64,000 nt of DNA, taken from the NCBI RefSeq assembly GCF_000422425.1, contig NZ_KE383828.1:62001-126000 (forward strand), read 5' to 3'. The notes beneath the pieces were generated by a model. The model saw nothing but the letters and a program-made list of their open reading frames with translations, did no database searches and was not told the DNA's origin. Within the stretch, counting starts at the first letter, position 1, and each line of letters opens with the position of its first letter. This DNA comes from Oceanospirillum beijerinckii DSM 7166 (GTDB lineage: Bacteria > Pseudomonadota > Gammaproteobacteria > Pseudomonadales > Halomonadaceae). A program made the translations under genes and the position numbers. Shown in pieces: positions 1 to 8,163 of this stretch.

Positions 1-72
1 ACTATCTTAGGCCACGCCTCTATCGGCGACTGCGGACCCGTCTATACCATCACTGCAGGGCTGTCGCACTAA
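1..72 (+). CDS. C-terminal end of an unidentified protein (partial)
   Basis: An open frame from the first base ends at TAA 70-72 and gives the last 23 residues of a protein whose start lies outside the window. The tail (ending GPVYTITAGLSH) has alternating hydrophobic residues like a final beta-strand, but it is too short to name. Nothing gene-like follows until base 295; bases 73-294 show no convincing ORF, hairpin or promoter. Confidence 0.45.
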   Translation, partial: TILGHASIGDCGPVYTITAGLSH

Positions 73-294
73 AACAAGAGCGCACAAAGAAATTCGAAAA
101 AGCCCATGACTTTCCGGTTCAGCTATTTATTAATAATCTCGACAAGGTAAAGTAGATTCAGGGGAGATACCCGGCTAGCTGCTTTACCTGCTTTTCTATC
201 TTTTCTGAGACTGTGATAAAGACAACAGATTTCACGGAAGCTTTAGTTCAGAATCCCCATCTCATTGAGCTATCAACATTATTCAGGATCTTTT

Positions 295-765
295 ATGAAT
301 AGGATTGTTTTTCTTGTTATCTCTCACTGCGTGATGATCGCCATCGGTTTTGCTGGTGGCATTTATGCTTTACCTATCCTTACAGCTCCACCCGCACCTA
401 CTACGTCTGAGGTGCAAATGCTGAATCAGAATGCAATCTTTACAGCGAAGTTCCGTCGTGACTTACAAGGCAGTGATGCGCTTCACTGGGGGGACGGTCA
501 GGTCTCCATCGGTAAAGATACGATCTCTCTTATGGGAGAGCTGGCTCCTGGTCCTGACTATAAGCTGTATCTATCGCCTGATCATGTTGAAGCTGAAGCA
601 GACTTTCTTCGGTTGAAAAGCAGGATGGTTAAAGTAGCCGATATTAACACCTTTGATAACTTCATTGTTACAGTGCCAGCAAGTATTGATCCGACTCGTT
701 ACACCAGTGTGATTATCTGGTGTGAAACCTTTGAAGAATTTATTACGTCAGCAAAATATCAATAG
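295..765 (+). CDS. DM13 domain-containing membrane-anchored or exported protein
   Basis: A 156-residue protein. The N-terminus (MNRIVFLVISHCVMIAIGF) is a single hydrophobic segment, either an uncleaved anchor or a signal peptide, so the rest is probably periplasmic. The remainder looks like a DM13 domain: a strand-rich fold with GDGQVSI, ELAPGPDYKLYLSP, a DNFIV strand and a final VIIWCETFEEFI containing the conserved cysteine. DM13 domains are proposed to act in electron transfer or redox chemistry through this cysteine; no substrate is known here. The start at ATG 295 is preferred over an upstream in-frame TTG at 265 because AGGA lies at 285-288 and because it places the hydrophobic segment at the N-terminus. 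It stands alone, with no obvious operon partner. Confidence 0.75.
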   Translation: MNRIVFLVISHCVMIAIGFAGGIYALPILTAPPAPTTSEVQMLNQNAIFTAKFRRDLQGSDALHWGDGQVSIGKDTISLMGELAPGPDYKLYLSPDHVEAEADFLRLKSRMVKVADINTFDNFIVTVPASIDPTRYTSVIIWCETFEEFITSAKYQ

Positions 766-948
766 TCGCTGCCAGATATATTTCCCCTAAAGCCTGCGTA
801 AAGCCACTCCCTGTCAGCTGTCCTTTGGTGCCAAAGTCGTATCTTGACAGGACAGCAGGCAAGAGAGCCATCAAATATCCAGTTCAATCTTTGACCCTGT
901 TTTTATGGCATGCAACGATAGATTACAAAATAGCTATTGAGGCCCAGA

Positions 949-2379
949 ATGAATATACAGGCGTCCTTGCAACAGTCCGATGAAAGTCAGGCTCAGTTAA
1001 AGAGTGAGTTTCAACGTTTAAAAACGGCCTTTACTCTCTCCCCTTACCCGGTGATGTCCGACCGACGCAGGTTGTTAGATCAGCTTAAGCGTCGTTTGTT
1101 ACAGCGAGAACAGGTGCTTTATCAGGCTCTGAATCAGGATTACGGTTACCGCAGTGAGTTTGATAGCCTGCTGGCGGATCTGATGCCTTCCGTGCAGCAG
1201 CTGAATTATGTTTATAGAAAGCTTCCTAAATGGCTAAAACCTTCGCGACGCCATGCAGGACTGACACTATCCCCCTCCTCTGTTTCTGTGCACTACCAGC
1301 CATTAGGTGTTGTCGGTGTGATTGTCCCCTGGAACTTCCCTATTTTTCTGAGTCTCGGACCCATCATTACAGCCCTTGCAGCTGGGAATAAGGTGATGGT
1401 TAAGATGAGTGAGTTTACTCCATATACCAATCAGGTGATTAGAGAGCTGTTTCAACCTATGTCTGACGATGTCGTCATTATTGAGGGGGAAAGTGAAACC
1501 GCTGCACAGTTCAGCGCCCTGCCCTTTGATCATCTGTTCTTTACCGGATCAACGCAGGTAGGTCGTTATGTTGCCAAAGCCGCAGCGGACAATCTAACCC
1601 CCATTACTCTGGAATTGGGTGGTAAATCACCAGTCATTATTGCCCAGGATGCTAAAATGTCGGCTGCAGTAGATGCCATTATGCTGGGGAAATCCATTAA
1701 TGCCGGCCAAATCTGTGTAGCGCCGGACTATATTCTGCTACCAGAATCCTGTCGGGATAAATTTATTGAGACCTATAGGCAAGCATATAAGAAATACTTT
1801 GCCGATGATAAAAACCAATGCCGTTTTAGTAACGTGTTGGATCAACGTCAATTTACTCGGCTGCAAAGCTATCTTGAAGATGCAAAGACAAAAGGTGCCA
1901 GGATTGAACCCGTCCTAACTGAAGGGATCAATCACGACAAGCATTGGATGTGCCCACACCTGGTCATAGATGTGAATGATGAGATGGCCTTAATGCAAAA
2001 TGAGATCTTTGGTCCTATCCTGCCAATTCTGACTTATCAGTGTATTGATGAAGCCTTCCACTATATTCAGGCTCGACCGCGCCCCTTGGCACTCTATCTG
2101 ATGAGTAGTGATAAGTCGTTACAGCAAAGGGTGAAGCGTACAACTCATAGTGGCGGCGTTTGTATTAATGATACTCTGATGCATGTGGCTGCAGATGATG
2201 CTCCTTTTGGGGGCATCGGTGAATCTGGTATGGGCCATTACCATGGTATTGAAGGCTTTAAGACCTTTTCCCACGCCAGGACTGTATTGCATTCACCCTC
2301 CTGGCTTCCTCGTAGCAATGTACTTTTAAAAAACAGAGATTTAGTGGTTAAAGTCTTTAGAAAGCTATTTCTGCGTTAA
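949..2379 (+). CDS. NAD(P)-dependent aldehyde dehydrogenase, coniferyl aldehyde dehydrogenase type
   Basis: A 476-residue class-3-like aldehyde dehydrogenase that oxidises an aldehyde to the carboxylic acid with NAD(P)+ in the cytoplasm. Visible signatures are the PWNFP motif (Asn129), the catalytic base in LELGGKSP (Glu222) and the nucleophile in NAGQICVAPDY (Cys256), followed by a C-terminal PFGGIGESGMGHYHG. The order and short length match the coniferyl aldehyde dehydrogenase (CalB) subgroup; the true substrate cannot be read from sequence and may be a fatty or aromatic aldehyde. ATG 949 is chosen over TTG 937 because GAGG sits about 7 bases upstream. The C-terminal basic/hydrophobic tail (VVKVFRKLFLR) could associate with membranes, as in fatty-aldehyde dehydrogenases. 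It is apparently monocistronic. Confidence 0.88.
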   Translation: MNIQASLQQSDESQAQLKSEFQRLKTAFTLSPYPVMSDRRRLLDQLKRRLLQREQVLYQALNQDYGYRSEFDSLLADLMPSVQQLNYVYRKLPKWLKPSRRHAGLTLSPSSVSVHYQPLGVVGVIVPWNFPIFLSLGPIITALAAGNKVMVKMSEFTPYTNQVIRELFQPMSDDVVIIEGESETAAQFSALPFDHLFFTGSTQVGRYVAKAAADNLTPITLELGGKSPVIIAQDAKMSAAVDAIMLGKSINAGQICVAPDYILLPESCRDKFIETYRQAYKKYFADDKNQCRFSNVLDQRQFTRLQSYLEDAKTKGARIEPVLTEGINHDKHWMCPHLVIDVNDEMALMQNEIFGPILPILTYQCIDEAFHYIQARPRPLALYLMSSDKSLQQRVKRTTHSGGVCINDTLMHVAADDAPFGGIGESGMGHYHGIEGFKTFSHARTVLHSPSWLPRSNVLLKNRDLVVKVFRKLFLR

Positions 2380-2402
2380 CAGCTGCGAGCCAGCTCAAAG
2401 AA

Positions 2403-2436
2403 GAAGGCGCTTTCTTTCCCATGGGAAAATGCCTTC
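2403..2436. repeat. Nested inverted repeat downstream of the aldehyde dehydrogenase
   Basis: GAAGGC (2403-2408) pairs with GCCTTC (2431-2436), and between them lies the perfect palindrome TTTCCCATGGGAAA (2415-2428). It lies just after the aldehyde dehydrogenase stop and may help end its transcript, but there is no T-run. Its function is uncertain. Confidence 0.35.
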
Positions 2437-2626
2437 GATATCGTTTATTTCCACTGGTGTCATACGCACCTTCACTATCAGTAATACTCAGACTTTTAAA
2501 AAGGCCTATATCTCAGGCCAATTTAGCTTGTGAAATACAGTCCATAAATATACGATTTGCATACAAAACGCATACTTAACATATTCTTTAAGTATATAAA
2601 TCTGCGCGATAGAAATAGGCTGTTGA

Positions 2627-2851
2627 ATGGGTGTTTTAAAGGTATCCGAAGAGTTACACGGTGAGATTCGTAAAAGCAGTTTCGTAATGTCACGCTCTAT
2701 TAATGCTCAGGCGGAGTTCTGGCTTAAGATGGGCATGCTGTGCGAGCGCAATCCAGAGATGACATTTAATGAGATTATTCTGCAGCAGCTAAAGCAGGAG
2801 CAGATTAACCCTCAAACACTTTTGAGCGGGCAGCAAGGCAAGAGAGAATAA
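2627..2851 (+). CDS. ParD-like antitoxin family protein, orphan
   Basis: A 74-residue protein resembling the ParD-like family of predicted type II antitoxins: an N-terminal MGVLKVSEELHGEIRK, then the typical SRSINAQAEFWLKMGMLCE and a C-terminal FNEIILQQLKQEQ helix. In the family, the first part forms a ribbon-helix-helix DNA-binding dimer. No toxin gene is next to it: upstream is the aldehyde dehydrogenase and downstream is a convergent phospholipase gene behind a terminator. The family is often found as such solitary genes, so a stand-alone regulator is as likely as a remnant of a toxin-antitoxin pair. The 247 bases before it are AT-rich (a run of ATA-containing hexamers near 2545-2600) and could hold an autoregulated promoter. 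Confidence 0.72.
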   Translation: MGVLKVSEELHGEIRKSSFVMSRSINAQAEFWLKMGMLCERNPEMTFNEIILQQLKQEQINPQTLLSGQQGKRE

Positions 2852-2905
2852 CGGCTAAATGAATCAGTGAGTGATCTTCACTATAAGAGAGTACACGCAG
2901 GAAAC

Positions 2906-2929
2906 AGGGGCTGATTGATAGCCCCTTTT
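2906..2929. terminator. Rho-independent terminator after the ParD-like gene
   Basis: AGGGGCT (2906-2912), a 7-base loop and AGCCCCT (2920-2926) run into TTTTG. The stem is GC-rich and the T-run follows on the plus strand. It lies between two convergent genes and separates the ParD-like gene from the phospholipase gene. Confidence 0.75.
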
Positions 2930-3011
2930 GTTGAAGTTGCTGATGCTACAACATAGCTTGGATATTTAGTCGTGGCAGATCTGGTCTGAACCGATATGGC
3001 TAAACAGAGTC

Positions 3012-4994
3012 CTACTTCGCGGCAGCAATAAACTGCTCCAAGTCAGCCCGCATCGGACTGCCTTCATCACAGACAGCCCAAGCCCACATCTGACTTAGCG
3101 CATTGGACTCTTTTGGCAGCAGGCCAATTTTCAGGAAGGTGTTGTAGTAAGGAAAATCCGCAAAGGATTTTTGAGGCTGTTTCAGGATCTCAACGATCTC
3201 CTTATCCAGATCAGCACGGGCCTTAAAGTACAACTCAACGGCTTCGGTGATATCGTCGTAGGTTTTACGTAGATCACTTTGCAGTCCCTGCCCTGCCAAA
3301 ATCTGATCTTTTAGCTCTGTATCAACCAGCTGGTCTTGCCAGTTCATCATGCGACCATTCTGTACATAGAACAGCTCAATCGAACGACCGGCAGAGATAC
3401 CCGATAGTGCATTAGCGACCGTAGTCACCGACATCTGATGATAAGCCGGATTTTGTGGTTGCCAGCTATCATTACTGGTGACCTCAGCATCGGCAGCCAC
3501 ACCAGCACTGCTGGTATACAAACCCTTAACCAATTGCTCAAACGGTGTCACACCATTGTTATCCGGCGTATTGTCGAAGATCTGAATCAGACTTGTTGCG
3601 ATAAAAGCAGAGTTCGTTGGGTCTTTCTGCTCAGCGGTAAAAGGCTGGCCAACACCTGTCTTCTCATTAAAATTGATACCAAACAACGGTGCGGCCTGAC
3701 CGGCACTGATCACCTTGCCCTTGTTAACCGTCAGCGGTGTACTGGTATTATCAAATGCCAGCAGATGCAGCGACTGCTGTTGAGCTTCTCCGGTATCCGT
3801 CTGCGCAATAGCCCCCAGAATACCGGTGTTTTCCAAAGTACCGCCATCAGTAAACAGCAGCTCTTCGTTTTTGCTATCCTCAGTCACAGGCCAGTAGTTA
3901 TAACGCGGTACCACATTACCGATGCTGGACAGCACATAATTTTCCAGGTGCGCGCCAATAGCATCAAAAATATCTTTGATATCACCGCCTATTTCATGCA
4001 GCAGACCTTTTTTATGCTCATCAGATAAACGAGCTTCAATATCCTTTAACAGCCCTTTCTTGCTGTCTTCATCCTTCAGATGGGCTTGAATAAAGCTCGC
4101 AATTGCTTGAGCAAAAAAGGCACTGGAAGTACTGGCAATATCGATCAGGGAATAATTCTGCTTCAGTGATATAGACACTGGAGATTGGGTCGCATCGGTT
4201 TGCTCCACATCAGAAGCAAATCCCCAGGACTCCACCAGACCACCGCCGACGATCGCTTTATCTGGAGTTTCCCCCCTTACACCCGATGCAACCGGCGTGA
4301 CCTGATCTGGCAACTGTACAATATTGGAGATCTTGCGATCGGCATCATCCACCTTCTGCATGATGTTATTGTTCATCACGATAAAGGGACGCTTCGGACG
4401 CACATAATAGAAATTCTGATCAGAAGGATTTAACTGCGGGAAAGTGGCTTGCGCATAATCCTGAGACAGGGAGAAAGAACGGGTCGACAGCCAGGATGCC
4501 TCACCTTTGGACCTCAGGTCATAATGATCCAACACCTTACTGGCGATAATATCCGCCCATAACCACTGACTGTTTTTACCACGATTCTCAGTGATAAATT
4601 GACCGGCAGTCACCAGAAGCTCGTAGATATCTAAGCCTGCCGGTATATTGCCGTAAACCTTCTCGCCTAGTTTATCCAGATTAAGCTTACCCGCAGCGTC
4701 TTTTAGACTCAGATCAGCAGGCTTAAAATACTGGCCCAGCAGATCCTGATCAGAATAATTCTGCGGCAAAAACGTATAGATACAGGATGCCCAGGTGCCG
4801 CCGGATACCGATGAAATATAACGCGGTTTTTCCATCAAACCCAGAGTATCCAAACCCAGCAACTGACCCCAGGCACATGTCAGCGCTCTGGAACCACCGC
4901 CGGAAAAACATAAACCCAAGTTCCCCCTACTGCTATCAGAATGCTCAACAGCTGTGCTCGCCTTACCTGGATAAACATTAACCTGCTTTGTCAT
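3012..4994 (-). CDS. Patatin/cytosolic PLA2-like phospholipase
   Basis: A 660-residue alpha/beta acyl hydrolase of the patatin/cPLA2 superfamily, predicted to cleave acyl esters of phospholipids. The oxyanion-hole motif CFSGGGSRAL lies at residues 29-38, the nucleophile motif SSVSGGTW follows (Ser66 in the numbering that begins two residues upstream), and the catalytic aspartate is in FTDGGTLENTG near residue 385. The SGGTW form resembles the SGSTW of eukaryotic cPLA2 and phospholipase B more than the GxSxG of small patatins. No signal peptide is visible, so it is cytoplasmic or leaves by another route. ATG 4994 has an AAGAGA ribosome site about 8 bases upstream; an in-frame TTG lies two codons earlier. 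The C-terminal 130 residues are helical and unassigned. It is a single gene bounded by convergent and divergent neighbours. Confidence 0.78.
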   Translation of the reverse strand: MTKQVNVYPGKASTAVEHSDSSRGNLGLCFSGGGSRALTCAWGQLLGLDTLGLMEKPRYISSVSGGTWASCIYTFLPQNYSDQDLLGQYFKPADLSLKDAAGKLNLDKLGEKVYGNIPAGLDIYELLVTAGQFITENRGKNSQWLWADIIASKVLDHYDLRSKGEASWLSTRSFSLSQDYAQATFPQLNPSDQNFYYVRPKRPFIVMNNNIMQKVDDADRKISNIVQLPDQVTPVASGVRGETPDKAIVGGGLVESWGFASDVEQTDATQSPVSISLKQNYSLIDIASTSSAFFAQAIASFIQAHLKDEDSKKGLLKDIEARLSDEHKKGLLHEIGGDIKDIFDAIGAHLENYVLSSIGNVVPRYNYWPVTEDSKNEELLFTDGGTLENTGILGAIAQTDTGEAQQQSLHLLAFDNTSTPLTVNKGKVISAGQAAPLFGINFNEKTGVGQPFTAEQKDPTNSAFIATSLIQIFDNTPDNNGVTPFEQLVKGLYTSSAGVAADAEVTSNDSWQPQNPAYHQMSVTTVANALSGISAGRSIELFYVQNGRMMNWQDQLVDTELKDQILAGQGLQSDLRKTYDDITEAVELYFKARADLDKEIVEILKQPQKSFADFPYYNTFLKIGLLPKESNALSQMWAWAVCDEGSPMRADLEQFIAAAK

Positions 4995-5144
4995 CGCCAA
5001 ATCTCTTTTAGTTAGAGTGATAGCTAGACGGTAATGCAGTATAGAAAGGAAGGGTATTACGGATGATTACGATAATAGCGACAGGGGATATCTATAACGT
5101 TTTTGCATAAGGCCAACAGTAGCTGGCCTTTGCGGCAAAGCCGA

Positions 5145-5978
5145 TTACTGAGAAAAAACAGCCCCTTTCTCGATCCCTTCATAAGCGTAAACCTTAGTAC
5201 CCTCCTCCCCTATCTGTTCGCAGATAAAACGAGCGATCAGCTCTACGGTGCTATCAGTATCCATCAGAGTACAGATCTGTTTGGGTACGGTGATTTCAAA
5301 TTCACCCTGGTTGGCGGTGTAGGCAAAGGAGATGCTGGTCTCATCCTCAGATACGATATCTTCACGAGTGCCGATATAGCTATCGTGTAACTGGTTCGCC
5401 CATTGATTTTCCAGTTGCAGGTTACGTTGGCCGTTGCTAAAGATTTCGATTCGGGATCTATGGCCGTGGGCGATACGCTGGCAGTTACCGTCGTGTTTTT
5501 TCAGACCGTGGCTGTAATGATAGTGTGCTTGGTCTGCTGGCATGATTTCATGGTGCAGATTAAAGCGAACCGCTTTTACGTTTTCCGGTAATACGGTCGG
5601 TGCTACTTTTTCCAGCCATTGGGCGACGGCTTCTGGAGTGATGCTTTCAACCGGTAGGCGCTGGATAGCACACAGTGGGCTAGCGTGTTTAAACTGGCCA
5701 ACATGGCTGTTGAATTCCAATGCTACTCGGTCGTTATCTTCACTGATCAGTTTATAAGCTTCAGTTTCTGTTGGAATCAGCAGGCCATGATCCACTGTGC
5801 TATCGATCAGTTTCTTCAGTGTTTTTTTCACATGGCCAAAATCAAATAACACTCCCTGTTCGTTCAAATCGCCATCCAGCTCTACGTCAACATGCCAGCT
5901 CTCTCCCACCAGTCCACGGCGGGCATCCAGGTAAGAGCAGTCAATAACGGTCAGTTTGCGAACAAAAAGGGTGGTCAT
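5145..5978 (-). CDS. Double-domain 6-carboxytetrahydropterin synthase (QueD/PTPS)-like protein
   Basis: 277 residues, about twice a normal QueD. Both halves look like tunnelling-fold (T-fold) PTPS/QueD domains. The C-terminal half keeps the metal site: SHG (His157), NC (Cys166) and AHGH (His171 and His173), plus a final STVELIARFI helix and KVYAYEG. The N-terminal half keeps the second-motif elements (GVLFDFGHVKKTL at 42-54 and DHGLLIP at 63-69) but only one possible metal-ligand histidine (His29). QueD converts dihydroneopterin triphosphate to 6-carboxytetrahydropterin for queuosine synthesis; whether this fused protein does so is unproven. It diverges from znuA across a Zur-box-like site, and QueD paralogues are known members of zinc-limitation regulons, so zinc control is plausible. 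Confidence 0.72.
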   Translation of the reverse strand: MTTLFVRKLTVIDCSYLDARRGLVGESWHVDVELDGDLNEQGVLFDFGHVKKTLKKLIDSTVDHGLLIPTETEAYKLISEDNDRVALEFNSHVGQFKHASPLCAIQRLPVESITPEAVAQWLEKVAPTVLPENVKAVRFNLHHEIMPADQAHYHYSHGLKKHDGNCQRIAHGHRSRIEIFSNGQRNLQLENQWANQLHDSYIGTREDIVSEDETSISFAYTANQGEFEITVPKQICTLMDTDSTVELIARFICEQIGEEGTKVYAYEGIEKGAVFSQ

Positions 5979-6124
5979 ATATTGGATAATCCTGAGTACT
6001 TTGCTGTGTTATACCCAATTATATCGTAAAATTTGTGATATTCCTTTTTCAAAGCGGGATATTTTTCGCAATCAGATCAATTAGATGTCGTGTTCAGGCT
6101 GTCTCAGAAAGCCTAAAAATGATA

Positions 6125-6139
6125 TGTTATACCTTAACA
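6125..6139. promoter_or_regulatory. Candidate Zur box upstream of znuA
   Basis: TGTTATACCTTAACA matches 12 of 14 fixed positions of the gammaproteobacterial Zur core (TGTTATAnTATAACA, from memory) and is preceded by GATA. It is 74 bases before the znuA start and lies between znuA and the divergent QueD-like gene. A weaker half-site, TGTTATA, lies at 6007-6013 near the QueD-like start. When zinc is sufficient, Zur should repress from here. Confidence 0.68.
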
Positions 6140-6212
6140 AGTAGAGTTATACTTATGGCTAAACCGCTTTTGTAGTCTTTCAGTTGTTTTGATACCCGGA
6201 GCCCTATTCCTC

Positions 6213-7298
6213 ATGTCAGCCTCTTTTTCTACCCGCTTGCTAGTAACTGCAGGTGCTGTCGCACTATCTACACTCAGCTTCTCTGTTCTGGCAAAGCCTT
6301 TGGTGTATGTCAGTGTTTTGCCACAGAAATATATGATTGAGCAGATTGCTGGTGATGCCGTGGATGTTGAGGTATTGGTTCAGCCGGGGCATAACCCTCA
6401 CAGCTATGATCCGACCGGTAAGCAGATGGCACAATTAAGCAAAGCAAGCCTCCTGTTTACTACCGGTGTGCCGTTTGAGCAAACCTGGTTGCCGCGTATT
6501 AGCAAGCTGAATCCTGATCTGGTTCTGGTGGACTCGGTTAAGGGTATTAAGCGCTCTGAGATGGAAGGTCATAGCCATCATGATGAAGACAAGCATCATG
6601 ATGATCATGGTTACGAAGAGGCACACCCTGCTGCTGACGAGCATGATCACGATGAACATCACGACCATGATAAACACGACGATCATACTTCCCATGATCA
6701 TGAGGAGCATGGCCATGATGAGCACACAGAACACGATCATGACGATGACCATCACGAAGATCATGCCTCTCATGATCACGAAGAGCATGACGATCACGAT
6801 GATCATAAAGGTGAGTTAGACCCACACGTTTGGATGAATCCAAAATTGGCGATTCAGCAAGCAGATAATATGACCCACGCGCTGGAGAAGGCTTTCCCAG
6901 AGTCTGCCGAACAATTTGAGCAGGGTTTTGCTCAGCTGAAGAGCAAATTTAAAACTCTGGACCATAATATCCATGAAGCGTTGGAAGATTATGAAGGTCG
7001 CACCTTTATGGTATTCCACCCGGCTTGGGGTTACTATGCGCAACAATATCACCTGGAGCAGGTTGCCATTGAATTTGAAGGCAAAAGCCCAAGTGCACGT
7101 AAACTGGTTGAACTGACCAAAAAAGCGGAAGAAGAGCAGATTAAGGTGATCCTGGTACAGAGCCAGTTTAACCGTAAGCCTGCCGAGCGTATTGCCAGCC
7201 ATATCGGGGCAAGGGTCGTGGATGTTGATCCAGTGCCTTATGATCTGCCTGCTGAACTTGAAAAACTCACTCAACAACTGCTGGAGTCCTGGCGCTAA
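6213..7298 (+). CDS. znuA: Zinc ABC transporter periplasmic zinc-binding protein ZnuA
   Basis: A 361-residue cluster A-I (cluster 9) metal-binding protein that captures periplasmic Zn2+ and delivers it to ZnuBC. The signal peptide ends near FSVLAKP. Zinc ligands are recognisable in GHNPHSYDP, LDPHVWMNP and FHPAWGYYAQQY, with a final aspartate in VVDVDPVPYD. Between the first two lies a charged loop of about 85 residues packed with His, Asp and Glu, longer than in many ZnuA proteins and typical of zinc- rather than manganese-specific members. ATG 6213 has GGAG about 10 bases upstream; TTG 6189 is also in frame but would precede the signal peptide. It is first in znuACB, with its stop overlapping the znuC start by one base (TAATG), behind a Zur-box candidate. 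Confidence 0.95.
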   Translation: MSASFSTRLLVTAGAVALSTLSFSVLAKPLVYVSVLPQKYMIEQIAGDAVDVEVLVQPGHNPHSYDPTGKQMAQLSKASLLFTTGVPFEQTWLPRISKLNPDLVLVDSVKGIKRSEMEGHSHHDEDKHHDDHGYEEAHPAADEHDHDEHHDHDKHDDHTSHDHEEHGHDEHTEHDHDDDHHEDHASHDHEEHDDHDDHKGELDPHVWMNPKLAIQQADNMTHALEKAFPESAEQFEQGFAQLKSKFKTLDHNIHEALEDYEGRTFMVFHPAWGYYAQQYHLEQVAIEFEGKSPSARKLVELTKKAEEEQIKVILVQSQFNRKPAERIASHIGARVVDVDPVPYDLPAELEKLTQQLLESWR

Positions 7299-8044
7299 TG
7301 GGGCGTTTTGCAAAAAATATTATTGAGTTTGACCGCGTTAGCTTTCGCTATCAGTCGGTTCCTGTACTGGACAATATCACCCTCGCCGTGCGCGAGGGTG
7401 AGTTTTTAGGCTTGGTCGGACCTAATGGTGGTGGCAAAAGTACTCTGCTAAAGCTGATTATGGGTCTAATCACTCCCGATGCAGGCACAGTCAAGGTGTT
7501 TGGCACGGCGGCCAAAAAAGCCCGTGCCCGTTTAGGTTATGTACCTCAATTTGCCCGCTTTCCCTCTGATTTTCCGATTACGGTCGAAGAAACCGTTTTG
7601 ATGGGCTGCCTGAATCCAGGACGCTTATTGCAGCGATATACTCAGAAAGACCGTGAACTGGCACGAAAGTGTCTGAAAGAAACAGGGGTAGCCGAGTTTG
7701 CGGACCGCCCTATTGATCAGCTTTCTGGCGGTCAACTACAGCGGGTTTTGATCGCCCGTGCTCTGGCATCAGAGCCAGATCTGCTGCTGCTGGACGAACC
7801 CACTGCCAGTGTCGACTCTCATCAAGAGAAAGGTGTGTTTGATCTGTTTAAAGAGTTGAACAAACGCATGTCCATTATTGTGATCTCCCACGATATCGGC
7901 TTTATCACAGATTATGTGGATCGTGTCGCCTGCTTAAATAAAGAGCTATTATGTCACGAAACCCATTGCATCACCCCAGATGTGATTGAGCAGATGTACG
8001 GCGGTCATGTACATGCCATTCACCATCACTCTCATGCGATCTAA
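7298..8044 (+). CDS. znuC: Zinc ABC transporter ATP-binding protein ZnuC
   Basis: A 248-residue ABC ATPase that powers zinc import through ZnuB at the inner membrane. Walker A is GPNGGGKST, the Q-loop is in GYVPQFARF, the signature is LSGGQLQRV, Walker B is LLLLDEPTA, and the H-loop is in VISHDIGF. The C-terminus is His-rich (HVHAIHHHSHAI), common in ZnuC. Its ATG overlaps the znuA stop by one base, so translation is probably coupled. The 119 bases to znuB are unusually long for this operon and contain no ORF. Confidence 0.94.
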   Translation: MGRFAKNIIEFDRVSFRYQSVPVLDNITLAVREGEFLGLVGPNGGGKSTLLKLIMGLITPDAGTVKVFGTAAKKARARLGYVPQFARFPSDFPITVEETVLMGCLNPGRLLQRYTQKDRELARKCLKETGVAEFADRPIDQLSGGQLQRVLIARALASEPDLLLLDEPTASVDSHQEKGVFDLFKELNKRMSIIVISHDIGFITDYVDRVACLNKELLCHETHCITPDVIEQMYGGHVHAIHHHSHAI

Positions 8045-8163
8045 ATGGACGCGATGTTTTAATAGTTGAGCTTTTTTAGTGCTTAAACTTTAAAGCTGTG
8101 CCCAATCACGTTATAACGCATCTTTGCTCCTGATGAGCCAACAACCATAGTGATAAATCGGAC

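Noticed and set aside
2852-3011. A toxin gene partner for the ParD-like antitoxin
   Set aside because: No ORF of toxin size on either strand; the space is filled by the terminator at 2906-2929.
3438-4028. 196-codon plus-strand ORF opposite the phospholipase
   Set aside because: Antisense shadow of a well-supported gene with recognisable catalytic motifs; no start signal.
6547-6843. Overlapping antisense and alternate-frame ORFs over the His-rich loop of znuA
   Set aside because: Products of the biased CAT/GAT codons on the other frames; no ribosome sites and no homology, and the ZnuA frame is complete.
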